A stretch of 64,000 nt of DNA from Prevotella sp. (GCA_024681875.1 JAILAA010000006.1:1-64000); one strand, 5' to 3'. Counted from the stretch's first letter, positions 41,947 to 54,342 are shown. Notes: generated by a model not told the origin, from the sequence alone. Translations and numbers: made by a program.

Positions 41947-42624
41947 TTATTTGTTGTTTCGTCTGTAAACAGACACCTCGCCACCGCTGCTCTGTGCGTA
42001 CTGGCGTAGCAGTTGCTGGATAAAACTTGCATTGTCAACGACACGTTGTTCGTTGCCGTCGTAGCCGTTGATTAGGACGACGAGATGAGTTGTCTGCAAG
42101 GTAATCTTTGTGCGCTCGTTGTCACTTGTCGGAGTTCCTACACCGCCCAGTGCATCGCGGTAAACGGGCAGACCGGCAATGTTCAGCATTCCGCGGCCGA
42201 TGCCCTCATAGGGCTCACCTTCGCGTCCGATGCCAAGTGTCAGCGTGTCGCCCACAAACTTGTCGGCATCGAAGCCACCTATGCTGTAGCCATAGCCGAT
42301 GGAAGCCAGATTGATAAGGTCAACAAGGGTGTCAATCTGATATAGTTCCTTGCCTTGCAACAGGCGGCGTATAAGCTGCTCACTGGCAGGACGGTATCGT
42401 GAAGGATCCTTTCCACATTTCTTATATATTGCGCGCGTAGCGGCTATTGAAGGCAGCTCCTTCACACTCTCGGTGGTCAGTTCATTTCGCAACTGTTCCT
42501 CCAAATCGTGAATCTCTTTCCATAGCGGCTCGCAGAATGTACTATTTACCACGTCCGCCTCAAGGCAAGCTCCGACAAAATCAGGACAAACTTGCGCAAT
42601 CTCTTCTGATACAATGACTTTCAT
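41947..42624 (-). CDS. Stand-alone B3/4-domain protein
   Basis: This 225-residue cytoplasmic protein matches the B3/4 domain, the editing domain of phenylalanyl-tRNA synthetase beta subunit, found here without the rest of the enzyme. Visible blocks are ATRAIYKKCGKDPSRYRPASEQLIRRLL and LVDLINLASIGYGYSIGGFDADK, then GIGREGEPYEGIGRG. Proteins of this class may remove wrong amino acids from tRNA or act on free aminoacyl compounds, but the substrate of this one is unknown. It starts one base after the ligA stop, which implies coupled translation. Confidence 0.85.
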   Translation of the reverse strand: MKVIVSEEIAQVCPDFVGACLEADVVNSTFCEPLWKEIHDLEEQLRNELTTESVKELPSIAATRAIYKKCGKDPSRYRPASEQLIRRLLQGKELYQIDTLVDLINLASIGYGYSIGGFDADKFVGDTLTLGIGREGEPYEGIGRGMLNIAGLPVYRDALGGVGTPTSDNERTKITLQTTHLVVLINGYDGNEQRVVDNASFIQQLLRQYAQSSGGEVSVYRRNNK

Positions 42625-42625
42625 G

Positions 42626-45959
<3,334 letters not shown>

Positions 45960-45992
45960 ACATTAATTATTTATTGTAACATATTTCGTCTG

Positions 45993-46000
45993 CAAAGTTA
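45993..46000 (-). promoter_or_regulatory. -7 box of pepT
   Basis: The minus strand reads TAACTTTG, a TAnnTTTG match, 34 bases before the pepT start. A partial -33 (TTTC) lies about 20 bases upstream. Confidence 0.6.
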
Positions 46001-46058
46001 CATATTTTTTTCTTTTCACGAAATTACGTAGACAAAAAAAAGATTTCTTTGAATCTAC

Positions 46059-46074
46059 GACATAGAGCTATGTC
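46059..46074. repeat. Perfect 16-base palindrome between pepT and carB
   Basis: GACATAGAGCTATGTC is fully symmetric and is followed on the plus strand by a T-run. It lies upstream of both promoters, in a divergent region, so it may be an operator rather than a terminator. Confidence 0.5.
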
Positions 46075-46136
46075 AGTTTTTTTTGCTTTCTGCTTACTTT
46101 TTTTATCTATGAGGACTGTTTTTCTTGAATTTTTCT

Positions 46137-46144
46137 TACCTTTG
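46137..46144 (+). promoter_or_regulatory. -7 box of carB
   Basis: TACCTTTG lies 38 bases before the carB ATG. No clear TTTG -33 box was found at normal spacing. Confidence 0.6.
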
Positions 46145-46182
46145 CAGCCAAAATAGTGACAAATCATCTTTAATACATCACA

Positions 46183-49100
46183 ATGACACAAAAGAAGCTA
46201 AAGAAGGTGCTCGTCTTAGGCTCGGGCGCATTGAAGATCGGCCAGGCCGGCGAGTTTGACTATTCTGGTTCGCAAGCCCTGAAAGCGCTACGCGAAGAAG
46301 GCATCAAAAGCGTGTTGGTGAATCCCAACATCGCTACTATTCAAACCAGCGAAGGCATTGCCGATAAGGTGTATTTCCAGCCAGTCACCACCCACTTTGT
46401 TACAGAAATAATTAAGAAGGAGCGCCCTGACGGCATCCTTCTTGCTTTTGGTGGACAGACGGCTTTGAATTGCGGCACCGAGCTCTATCAGCAAGGTATT
46501 CTCAAGGAGTATGGCGTGGAGGTGCTGGGCACCAGCGTCGAGGCCATCATGAATACTGAGGACCGCGACCTGTTCGTGAAGAAACTGGCTGAGATTGAGC
46601 AGAAGGTGCCCGTCTCGCACGCTGTGGAGAATATGGACGACGCGCTGAAGGCTGCCCGCGAGATTGGCTTCCCCATCATGATCCGCTCGGCTTATGCACT
46701 CGGAGGTCTGGGCTCAGGCATCTGTCCCGACGAGAAGGCTTTTGTGGAATTGGCTGAGAGCGCCTTTACTTTTGCGCCTCAGATATTGGTTGAAGAGAGC
46801 CTGAAAGGCTGGAAGGAGATTGAGTTCGAGTGCATCCGCGATGCCAACGACCACTGCTTCACCGTGGCTTCGATGGAGAACTTCGACCCACTTGGCATAC
46901 ATACTGGTGAGTCGATAGTCGTGGCTCCCACCTGTTCGCTCCGTGAGGAACAGGTGAAGATGCTGCAAGATATCACCATCCGCTGCGTACGTCACTTAGG
47001 CATCGTTGGTGAGTGCAACATTCAGTTCGCCTTCAATGCCGAGACCAACGACTACCGTATCATTGAGATCAACGCCCGTCTGAGCCGCTCGTCGGCTCTC
47101 GCTTCAAAGGCTACGGGCTATCCCCTCGCTTTCGTAGCTGCCAAGATTGCCCTGGGCTACACCCTCGACCAGATTGGTGAGATGGGCACCACGAGCTCTG
47201 CCTATGTCGCTCCTTCGCTTGACTATATGATTTGTAAGATACCTCGTTGGGACTTGACGAAGTTTGCCGGCGTCTCACGCCAGATTGGTTCGTCGATGAA
47301 GAGTGTAGGCGAGATAATGAGCATCGGCCGCAGCTTCGAGGAGATGATTCAGAAAGGCCTGCGCATGATAGGGCAGGGAATGCACGGTTTCGTGGGCAAT
47401 GACCACACGAAGTTCGACAACCTTGACGATGCCCTTCAGAATCCTACCGACCTGCGAATCTTCGCCATTGCTCAGGCTCTAGAGGAAGGCTACACCGTGC
47501 AGCGCATTGAGGAACTGACAAAGATTGACGTGTGGTTCCTGGAGCGCTTGAAGCATATCGTTGACCTGAAGCACGAGTTGCAGAAATTCAACAAGCTGGA
47601 GGAAGTTCCTGACGAGTTCCTGTTGGAGTTGAAGCGCTGTGGCTTCTCCGACTTCCAGATTGCCCGCTTCGTGCTGAAGCCCCAGGGTGGCAACATGGAG
47701 AAAGAAAACCTGGCCGTACGCCAGTACCGTAAGGAGCGCGGCATCCTACCCTCAGTGAAGCGCATTCCCACCGTTGCCTCAGAGCATCCCGAGCTGACCA
47801 ACTACCTGTACTTCACCTACACGCACATTCCCGCCTTCGGCAACGCCCAGGGTGAGCAGTACAAGCCAAAGCACGATATCAACTATTATAATAATGAGAA
47901 GTCGGTGGTCGTCCTAGGCTCAGGTGCTTACCGCATCGGTTCTTCTGTGGAGTTCGACTGGTGCTCCGTCAATGCCATCAACACAGCTCGCAAGCTGGGT
48001 TATAAGAGCATCATGATCAACTATAACCCCGAGACCGTGTCGACCGACTACGACATGTGCGACCGCCTGTACTTCGACGAGTTGTCGTTGGAGCGTGTCC
48101 TCGATGTCATCGACTTGGAGTCGCCGCGTGGTGTCATCGTCAGCGTGGGTGGACAGATACCCAACAACTTGGCCATGAAGCTCTACCGCCAGGGAGTGCC
48201 CGTGCTTGGCACCAGCCCCGTGAACATCGACCGCGCCGAGAACCGCGACAAGTTCTCCGCCATGCTTGATAAGCTTGGCATCGACCAGCCCGCTTGGCGT
48301 GCGCTGACCAGTTTCGACGATGTGAAGCAGTTCGTCGAGGAGGTGGGCTACCCAGTTCTCGTCCGTCCGTCGTATGTCCTTTCAGGCGCTGCCATGAACG
48401 TGTGCTACGACGACGAGGAGCTGCACCGCTTCCTCAACATGGCCACCGAGGTGTCGAAGGAGTTCCCCGTGGTTATCTCGAAGTTCATGACCGAGACCAA
48501 GGAGATTGAGTTCGACGCTGTTGCCGACAAGGGTGAGGTCGTTGAGTATGCCATCAGCGAACACGTTGAATATGCCGGCGTGCACTCAGGCGACGCCACG
48601 ATGGTATTCCCCGCACAGCACATCTATTATAGCACCATCCGACAGATCAAGCATATCAGCCGTGCCATTGCGAAGGAGCTGAACATCAGCGGTCCCTTCA
48701 ACATCCAGTTCCTCGCCAAGAATCGCGAGGTGAAGGTAATCGAGTGCAATCTGCGAGCCAGCCGCTCATTCCCCTTCGTCTCGAAGATTCTGAAGCGTAA
48801 CTTCATCGAGACAGCCACTCGCATCATGCTTGACGCTCCCTACGAGAAGCCCGACCGCTCCGAGTTCGACATCGACCGCATTGGCGTAAAGGCTAGTCAG
48901 TTCTCCTTCGCCCGTCTGCAGAACGCTGACCCCGTGTTGGGCGTCGACATGAGCTCTACCGGCGAGGTAGGCTGCTTGGGCGACGACCTCAACGAGGCCC
49001 TGCTGAATGCCATGATTGCCACCGGCTACCGTCTGCCCAAGAAGAGCGTGCTCATCTCATCAGGCGGCGCCAAGGGTAAGGTCAGCCTGTTGGAGCCTGC

Positions 49101-49446
49101 TCAGCAGCTGGTGAAGAAAGGCTATGATGTGTATGCCACTGGTGGTACCGCCAAGTTCTTCAACGACAACGGCGTCCCCGCTACAAAGGTGCTGTGGCCC
49201 GATGAGGAGGGCGAGAACAAGGTGATGGATTTGATTGCAGCCCACCAGTTCGATCTCATCGTCAACGTGCCGAAGAACCACACGAAGCGTGAGTTGACCA
49301 ACGGCTATCGTATTCGTCGTGGCGCCATCGATCACAACATCCCACTCATCACTAATGTGCGCCTTGCCAAGGCTTTCATTGAGGCTTTCACCGCCATGAG
49401 CGAGGACGATATCAAGATTAAGAGCTGGCAGGAATACAACAACTAA
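46183..49446 (+). CDS. carB: Carbamoyl-phosphate synthase large subunit
   Basis: CarB makes carbamoyl phosphate from ammonia, bicarbonate and two ATP for arginine and pyrimidine synthesis. The 1087-residue protein has two ATP-grasp halves, seen by the duplicated pattern VLVLGSGALKIGQAGEFDYSG near residue 10 and VVVLGSGAYRIGSSVEFDW near 575, and a C-terminal MGS-like regulatory domain (VYATGGTAKFFNDNGV). The small subunit gene carA is not adjacent, unlike in many bacteria. It is a single-gene unit ended by a large perfect palindrome. Confidence 0.97.
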   Translation: MTQKKLKKVLVLGSGALKIGQAGEFDYSGSQALKALREEGIKSVLVNPNIATIQTSEGIADKVYFQPVTTHFVTEIIKKERPDGILLAFGGQTALNCGTELYQQGILKEYGVEVLGTSVEAIMNTEDRDLFVKKLAEIEQKVPVSHAVENMDDALKAAREIGFPIMIRSAYALGGLGSGICPDEKAFVELAESAFTFAPQILVEESLKGWKEIEFECIRDANDHCFTVASMENFDPLGIHTGESIVVAPTCSLREEQVKMLQDITIRCVRHLGIVGECNIQFAFNAETNDYRIIEINARLSRSSALASKATGYPLAFVAAKIALGYTLDQIGEMGTTSSAYVAPSLDYMICKIPRWDLTKFAGVSRQIGSSMKSVGEIMSIGRSFEEMIQKGLRMIGQGMHGFVGNDHTKFDNLDDALQNPTDLRIFAIAQALEEGYTVQRIEELTKIDVWFLERLKHIVDLKHELQKFNKLEEVPDEFLLELKRCGFSDFQIARFVLKPQGGNMEKENLAVRQYRKERGILPSVKRIPTVASEHPELTNYLYFTYTHIPAFGNAQGEQYKPKHDINYYNNEKSVVVLGSGAYRIGSSVEFDWCSVNAINTARKLGYKSIMINYNPETVSTDYDMCDRLYFDELSLERVLDVIDLESPRGVIVSVGGQIPNNLAMKLYRQGVPVLGTSPVNIDRAENRDKFSAMLDKLGIDQPAWRALTSFDDVKQFVEEVGYPVLVRPSYVLSGAAMNVCYDDEELHRFLNMATEVSKEFPVVISKFMTETKEIEFDAVADKGEVVEYAISEHVEYAGVHSGDATMVFPAQHIYYSTIRQIKHISRAIAKELNISGPFNIQFLAKNREVKVIECNLRASRSFPFVSKILKRNFIETATRIMLDAPYEKPDRSEFDIDRIGVKASQFSFARLQNADPVLGVDMSSTGEVGCLGDDLNEALLNAMIATGYRLPKKSVLISSGGAKGKVSLLEPAQQLVKKGYDVYATGGTAKFFNDNGVPATKVLWPDEEGENKVMDLIAAHQFDLIVNVPKNHTKRELTNGYRIRRGAIDHNIPLITNVRLAKAFIEAFTAMSEDDIKIKSWQEYNN

Positions 49447-49464
49447 TTCCTCACGATAACAAGT

Positions 49465-49512
49465 AAGCTCCCCACGATTTTTTCCAACGTTGGAAAAAAT
49501 CGTGGGGAGCTT
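49465..49512. terminator. 48-base perfect palindrome, bidirectional terminator
   Basis: AAGCTCCCCACGATTTTTTC and its exact complement on the other side meet at the centre AACGTT. The arms are 24 bases with no mismatch. A T-rich stretch follows on the plus strand. It lies between convergent genes (carB and the histidine kinase) and probably stops transcription from both sides. Confidence 0.8.
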
Positions 49513-49543
49513 GTTTATTTTCTTTTGTAGCTTGCAAAAAAAA

Positions 49544-50431
49544 TTATATAGGCAGTGTGTAGACGAAGCGTGCACCATCTTTGTAGGATGTGTCAAGCAC
49601 GATGTCGCCACCCAGACGGCGAGCAATGCTACGTGCAACGGTGAGCCCAATGCCTGTACCGTCATAGTATTCATCCAATTGGACAAATTCATCGAAGATG
49701 TGCTCAGCCTCTTCTTCAGGAATACCAATGCCTGTGTCCTCAACGGTCATGCATAGCAGCTGTTTCGTTTGTTGTTCCGTTTGTTGCGACTCAGTCGCAA
49801 CAGACAAGACCACCTTGGCCTTCTCTGTTACAGCTGCGGCACCTCCGTGGGCCTCAGCGGGATGGGTAAACTTCATGGCGTTGTCAAGAAGCAGCACAAG
49901 AGCACGTGTGGCCTGCTGCAGATTCGTGTGTATTATGGCCATTTCGGCCTCTGGTGCAATCTGCATGTCAAAAGTAAGGTGGGTGGCCATAGAGACACGG
50001 CTCTCGTCAACAGCCTGAGCAGGTATCATTACTGCCGGCACATCGTCGTTGCGCTCAATGGCAGTTTCGCTGCTTGCCTCAGCCAACTCCAGCATTTTGT
50101 TCACCAGTCCAGTAATGCGTTGGGTGTTGTCAGCAATGCCCTGGGTCACCTCGTGCTTCATCGCCTCGTCTAACTCCATACCAGATGTGAGAATCTGTGC
50201 AAAGCCGCTAAGAATGTTCAGGGGTGTCCTGATTTCGTGCGATATCTGCTGAATAAAGACGGATTTCATCCTAGAGGACTCCACAGCCTGATCATACAGG
50301 TTCAGTGCTTCCTCGTAACCCAAACCCATATTCTCGAACATCTGGTTCAGCTGTTCGTAGTCCTCCTGCAACTGGCGGTGCTCCTCTTGCAGTTGGCGGT
50401 ATTCATCGACAAGTTGCTGCTCTGGAATCAT
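49544..50431 (-). CDS. Soluble histidine kinase with heptad-repeat N-terminus
   Basis: This 295-residue protein has no membrane segment. Residues 8-50 form a coiled coil with an obvious 7-residue repeat (RQLQEEH, RQLQEDY, EQLNQMF). The kinase core follows: H65 in SHEIRTPLN, then LLLDNAMKF, DTGIGIP and GTGIGLTVAR, all intact. No receiver domain or response regulator is near. It is the third gene of a minus-strand operon with an anti-sigma-type kinase and a STAS protein and overlaps the STAS stop by 4 bases (ATGA). It may feed a signal into that partner switch. Confidence 0.88.
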   Translation of the reverse strand: MIPEQQLVDEYRQLQEEHRQLQEDYEQLNQMFENMGLGYEEALNLYDQAVESSRMKSVFIQQISHEIRTPLNILSGFAQILTSGMELDEAMKHEVTQGIADNTQRITGLVNKMLELAEASSETAIERNDDVPAVMIPAQAVDESRVSMATHLTFDMQIAPEAEMAIIHTNLQQATRALVLLLDNAMKFTHPAEAHGGAAAVTEKAKVVLSVATESQQTEQQTKQLLCMTVEDTGIGIPEEEAEHIFDEFVQLDEYYDGTGIGLTVARSIARRLGGDIVLDTSYKDGARFVYTLPI

Positions 50432-50736
50432 GCCTTTTGCTCGACAGTCATAAACTTGGTAAAGCCCGTCATAGCCAGCACTTTGTAGATTTCCGGGCTG
50501 ACGTTGGTCATCTTGAACTTGCCACGCTTCATAGTAACGGTGCGCATGGTCTTCTGGATGATGCGCAGGCCCGAGCTGGCCATGTAGTTCAGCTCTGTGC
50601 AGTCCATCTCCAAGTCAACACCTTGCTCCTGCAGTGCGGGCTCAATGTCTTTTTCAAATTGTCCAGCGTTCATCGTATCAATGCGCTGTCCTGTCTTAAT
50701 GATGGTCTTGCCACCTTCTTTCAGTATTTGTGTCAT
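50428..50736 (-). CDS. STAS-domain anti-sigma factor antagonist
   Basis: This 102-residue protein is a SpoIIAA/RsbV-like STAS domain. The phosphorylatable serine is probably in NYMASSGLRII (about residues 49-59), at the end of a beta strand and before a helix, as in the family. Such proteins bind and release the RsbW-like kinase according to phosphorylation. The kinase gene lies 10 bases upstream and the histidine kinase gene overlaps downstream. No sigma-B-type factor or PP2C phosphatase gene is in this window. Confidence 0.9.
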   Translation of the reverse strand: MTQILKEGGKTIIKTGQRIDTMNAGQFEKDIEPALQEQGVDLEMDCTELNYMASSGLRIIQKTMRTVTMKRGKFKMTNVSPEIYKVLAMTGFTKFMTVEQKA

Positions 50737-50746
50737 ATTATTATGC

Positions 50747-51160
50747 TTATTGCTTGATTGATTTTTTCATTGTGAGGATGTTGTGCCCGTTGATGCGCTG
50801 ATAGGAAACTTCATCCATGATTTGCTTAGTAATGAAAATGCCCATGCCTCCCAGTTCCCTGTCGGCGGGATTAATGCTGAGGTCATTCTCTTTGCGTGTC
50901 ATCGGGTCAAAGGCACGTCCTTCGTCGCTAAGAGTAAATGTGATGCTGCCGTTATCTGTCTGGGCAGTCAGACTGATAGGGGCTACTGTTCCTTCTGGAT
51001 AGGCATAGAAAATGACATTTGACACCATCTCCTCAAGAACAAGGTTGAAGTTCATAGTCAGCTCAGGGTCGAGACGAAGCTCGTTGCTGATTTCTTCAAC
51101 GAACAAGTTCACTTGTTGCAAATCGTCTATCTTGTTGCGGATATGAATTTCCTTGGTCAT
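50747..51160 (-). CDS. RsbW-like anti-sigma factor serine kinase (GHKL ATPase)
   Basis: This 137-residue protein is a small GHKL ATPase of the RsbW/SpoIIAB type. The N box is NLVLEEMVSNVIFYA (about residues 40-54) and the glycine-containing lid region is GGMGIFITKQIMD. In the classical partner switch it phosphorylates a STAS protein and holds a sigma factor. Bacteroidetes generally lack sigma-B, so the target here is unknown. It is the first gene of the operon. Confidence 0.9.
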   Translation of the reverse strand: MTKEIHIRNKIDDLQQVNLFVEEISNELRLDPELTMNFNLVLEEMVSNVIFYAYPEGTVAPISLTAQTDNGSITFTLSDEGRAFDPMTRKENDLSINPADRELGGMGIFITKQIMDEVSYQRINGHNILTMKKSIKQ

Positions 51161-51234
51161 TCCGTACTGCTGTTTTTAGTTGTTCTGCCCACATTGGCTC
51201 TTCGGGGGAAGCTCCCGCACATATTCCAACGCTG

Positions 51235-51266
51235 CAAAGATAATAAAAAACGAATGACGGGCCAAA
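51235..51266 (-). promoter_or_regulatory. Promoter of the RsbW-like, STAS and kinase operon
   Basis: On the minus strand TTTG (51263-51266) and TATCTTTG (51235-51242) are 20 bases apart. It is back-to-back with the yicC promoter. Confidence 0.75.
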
Positions 51267-51283
51267 GAAAAGCCTGTTTTTCT

Positions 51284-51314
51284 TTTGTCTTTCTGTTGTT
51301 TTTTTTTAACTTTG
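51284..51314 (+). promoter_or_regulatory. Promoter of yicC-gmk-nadD
   Basis: TTTG (51284-51287) and TAACTTTG (51307-51314) are 19 bases apart, 29 bases before the yicC start. Its -33 box is only 17 bases from that of the divergent operon, so the two promoters may compete or share control. Confidence 0.75.
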
Positions 51315-51343
51315 CACCTGTATTTCGCAAATATTACTTCTAT

Positions 51344-52219
51344 ATGATACAGTCAATGACTGGCTATGGCAAAGCTGTCGTGGCCTATAACAACAAAAAA
51401 ATTCACGCCGAGGTCAAATCGCTTAACTCCAAGCAGCTGGATTTGCAGACACGTATTACCCCGCTGTACCGTGAGAAAGAAATGGAGATACGTCAGATGA
51501 TAGCGCAGCAGATTGAACGCGGCAAGGTGGACTTTGCGCTCTGGATTGAGCAGGATACATGCGTTGAAGCCACACCTGTAAATGCAGCTCTCATAGAAAA
51601 CTATTTCAAGCAGCTGAAGGCAATCGCCCAGCAGACGGGTATCCCTGAGCCCGAAAACTGGATGAGTATGTTGGTACGGATGCCAGACGTTTTGACCCAT
51701 GCTGAAATAGAGCAGCTTGACGACGACGAATGGCGTGCAGCCCGCCAAGCCGTAGAGCAGGCTCTTGACGCGCTGGTCAGTTACCGCCGTCAGGAGGGGG
51801 CCGCACTTGAAAAGAAATTCAATGAGAAAATCGACAACATTGAGCGTCTTCTGGCTTCGATAGAGCCTTACGAGAAGAGCCGCGTGGAGAAAATCCGCCA
51901 GCGCATTACCGACGGACTCTTGCAGATACCGGGAGTTGAATACGACAAGAATCGTTTGGAGCAGGAGCTTATCTACTACATTGAGAAGCTGGATATCAGC
52001 GAGGAGAAGCAGCGCCTTACCAATCATCTGGCCTATTTCCGTGAAACGATGGCTAATGGTCACGGACAGGGTAAAAAGCTTGGATTCATCGCGCAGGAGA
52101 TGGGACGTGAAATCAATACTACTGGCTCAAAGTCTAATCAGGCGGAGATGCAGAACATTGTAGTCCAGATGAAGGACGAGCTGGAACAAATCAAGGAACA
52201 GGTACTAAACGCTTTGTAA
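51344..52219 (+). CDS. yicC: YicC-family endoribonuclease
   Basis: This 291-residue protein matches YicC, a ribonuclease linked to small-RNA turnover and stationary-phase fitness. The N-terminus IQSMTGYGKA and SLNSKQLDLQTRI are family marks, as is the C-terminal region GKKLGFIAQEMGREINTTGSKSN. The start at 51344 is set by the MTGYGK motif and by a promoter that overlaps the longer frame. It is followed two bases later by gmk, the usual gene order in many bacteria. Confidence 0.93.
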   Translation: MIQSMTGYGKAVVAYNNKKIHAEVKSLNSKQLDLQTRITPLYREKEMEIRQMIAQQIERGKVDFALWIEQDTCVEATPVNAALIENYFKQLKAIAQQTGIPEPENWMSMLVRMPDVLTHAEIEQLDDDEWRAARQAVEQALDALVSYRRQEGAALEKKFNEKIDNIERLLASIEPYEKSRVEKIRQRITDGLLQIPGVEYDKNRLEQELIYYIEKLDISEEKQRLTNHLAYFRETMANGHGQGKKLGFIAQEMGREINTTGSKSNQAEMQNIVVQMKDELEQIKEQVLNAL

Positions 52220-52220
52220 C

Positions 52221-52793
52221 ATGGCCAAACTTTTAATTGTAAGTGCTCCTTCAGGAAGCGGTAAGTCTACGATTGTGAACTGGCTCATGCAAGAGCATCC
52301 TGAGTTGATGCTTTATTTCTCTATCAGTTGCACGTCAAGAGCACCACGTGGCACGGAGCAGAACGGTGTGGAGTATTTTTTTCTTACGCCTGAGGAATTC
52401 AGAGAAAAGATTGAGAACAACGAGTTCCTTGAATATGAGGAAGTCTATGCCGACCGCTTTTACGGCACGCTCAAGGCGCAGGTGGAACGTCAGTTAGAGG
52501 CTGGACAGAATGTTGTGTTCGATGTTGATGTAAAAGGTGGCGTTAACATCAAACGCTATTATGGCAAGCGGGCGATGAGCCTGTTCATACAGCCGCCGTC
52601 AGTCGAGGAGCTGAGAAGGCGCCTGGAAGGTCGCGGCACCGATACGCCCGAAGCCATCGAAAACCGTCTGGCCAAGGCTGAGTATGAGTTGACGTTTGCC
52701 CCACAGTTCGACCATATCGTTGTGAACGACGACTTGGAAAACGCTAAGCAGGAAACATTGCAATTGGTTTCATCTTTCCTCAAAGACTCATAA
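52221..52793 (+). CDS. gmk: Guanylate kinase
   Basis: Gmk phosphorylates GMP to GDP. The 190-residue protein begins with the P-loop SAPSGSGKST and has the GMP-binding blocks SCTSRAPRGTEQNGVEYFF and FLEYEEVYADRFYGT, then VVFDVDVKGGVNIK. The length is typical. It sits between yicC and nadD in a three-gene operon. Confidence 0.97.
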   Translation: MAKLLIVSAPSGSGKSTIVNWLMQEHPELMLYFSISCTSRAPRGTEQNGVEYFFLTPEEFREKIENNEFLEYEEVYADRFYGTLKAQVERQLEAGQNVVFDVDVKGGVNIKRYYGKRAMSLFIQPPSVEELRRRLEGRGTDTPEAIENRLAKAEYELTFAPQFDHIVVNDDLENAKQETLQLVSSFLKDS

Positions 52794-52826
52794 GTCTCAT
52801 CAGGCTTACTAGCTCCAACAACCCCC

Positions 52827-53408
52827 ATGAGGATAGGAATCTTCGGCGGATCGTTTAACCCCATTCATGTGGGACATATCACACTTGCCCATCAGCTTTG
52901 CCAACTGGCAAAGTTAGATGAGGTGTGGCTGATGGTGTCGCCTCAGAATCCGCTGAAACAAGGACGAAACGATTTGCTTGACGACCGGCTACGTTTTCAG
53001 CTGGCGCGTCTCGCCTTACACGGCGAAGAGAAAATCGTGGCTAGTGACTTTGAGTTAAAACTGCCAAAGCCTTCCTATACATGGAATACTATGCAGTGTC
53101 TGCGTCAAGCTTTTCCACACGATACATTTTTATTATTAATAGGTGGAGACAACTGGCAGAACTTCCACAGATGGTATCATGCTGATGATATTCTACGCGA
53201 ATACCAGCTTGTGGTTTATCCACGCCGTGGTAGTGAAAACAGTTATCAATCTGTTCCCGAAAACGTTACGATAGCTGAAACTGATCTTTTGGATGTGAGC
53301 AGCACCGATATTCGTCAGCGAATAGAATGTGGTGAAGCAATTGCAGACCTTGTCCCCAAGACTATTGTCCCCCTGGTCAGGCGCCTTTATTCCGTAGCCA
53401 AGCCTTAA
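52827..53408 (+). CDS. nadD: Nicotinate-nucleotide adenylyltransferase
   Basis: NadD adenylylates nicotinate mononucleotide on the way to NAD. The 193-residue protein begins GIFGGSFNPIHVGH, the HxGH motif of nucleotidyltransferases, and ends with the ISSTDIRxR-type block VSSTDIRQRI. It is the last gene of the yicC operon and its stop lies one base from the end of the convergent glycosyltransferase gene. Confidence 0.96.
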   Translation: MRIGIFGGSFNPIHVGHITLAHQLCQLAKLDEVWLMVSPQNPLKQGRNDLLDDRLRFQLARLALHGEEKIVASDFELKLPKPSYTWNTMQCLRQAFPHDTFLLLIGGDNWQNFHRWYHADDILREYQLVVYPRRGSENSYQSVPENVTIAETDLLDVSSTDIRQRIECGEAIADLVPKTIVPLVRRLYSVAKP

Positions 53409-53409
53409 T

Positions 53410-54342
53410 CTACGAAGAGAATATTTGCCGCGATTTTCTGCGCAGCCAGGCTTTGTAGAGATGTACAGGCCAATAGGCCAAGCGTGGCGGTAGGAAAAAA
53501 GCAATGCGGTCAGCCAGAGGAAAACGTCGGTTCAGACGGCCTTTCAGCTCCTTCTGATAGTATTCGCGCCGTACATGAAACTGACGCTTGTCCAAAAACA
53601 CCTCGTATGTCTTCACCTGACGACGGCGATACCAGTATTCCATCTGCGGCCATAGCGGCTGAAGCGAATCAAAAAGCACCTTATCGTAGAGCATCTCATG
53701 CTGCAGCGTGACATGACGGTCGTTGGGTATTCCTTGGTTATAGACATAGTTGCTTTGTGCGATGCAGTAGACTTTGGGTCGTTTGCACAGACACCGTATA
53801 TGCAGCAAGATGTCTTCGCCACAGATGAGGTCACGCGGCATATCGAGGCACCCTTGCAGCAGTTCACGACGGAAAAGGATACCACAATGCGATGGGAACG
53901 AGTTATACGTAGCCAGATAGTCGGCAATGATTGTTTCAGGCTCAATAAAGCCACGGTTGCCAGTGTCGAAAATATCGCCACGTTGATTCTGATAAGGAGC
54001 GATAACCTCGTCGGCACCGCTGGTCATCATGGCCTCGTAGGAAAGGCGCAATGCGTGGGGTAGCAGTTCGTCGTCGGCATCACAGAACATCACATATTCT
54101 CCCTTGCTTTCTTCCAAGCCACGACGGCGTGCTGCCGTAACACCGCCATTTTGCGTATGGATGACACGAAGGCGCTGCTGTTTGCAAGCCACTTCGTCGC
54201 AGATACGGCCCGAAGCGTCTGTAGCACCGTCGTCAACGGCTATCACCTCATAGTCGTCAAAGTCCTGAGACAATGCACACACAAGGCATTTCTCAACATA
54301 AGCCTCCTTGTTGTAGACCGGTATGATGACAGTACACTTCAT
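53410..54342 (-). CDS. Family 2 glycosyltransferase
   Basis: This 310-residue enzyme has a GT-A fold. The N-terminus VIIPVYNKEAYVEKCL, then AVDDGATDASG and the metal-binding FCDADDE are typical of GT2 enzymes that build surface polysaccharides. The C-terminal third is rich in Arg and aromatic residues and may sit at the membrane. The start at 54342 overlaps the flippase stop by 4 bases (ATGA). Together they suggest a small surface-glycan operon. The sugar donor cannot be read. Confidence 0.9.
   Translation of the reverse strand: MKCTVIIPVYNKEAYVEKCLVCALSQDFDDYEVIAVDDGATDASGRICDEVACKQQRLRVIHTQNGGVTAARRRGLEESKGEYVMFCDADDELLPHALRLSYEAMMTSGADEVIAPYQNQRGDIFDTGNRGFIEPETIIADYLATYNSFPSHCGILFRRELLQGCLDMPRDLICGEDILLHIRCLCKRPKVYCIAQSNYVYNQGIPNDRHVTLQHEMLYDKVLFDSLQPLWPQMEYWYRRRQVKTYEVFLDKRQFHVRREYYQKELKGRLNRRFPLADRIAFFLPPRLAYWPVHLYKAWLRRKSRQIFSS

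Noticed and set aside
46000..46136. Riboswitch or pyrimidine attenuator for carB
   Set aside because: The palindrome and T-run lie upstream of the -7 box, so they are not in the leader. The remaining leader is only about 30 bases.
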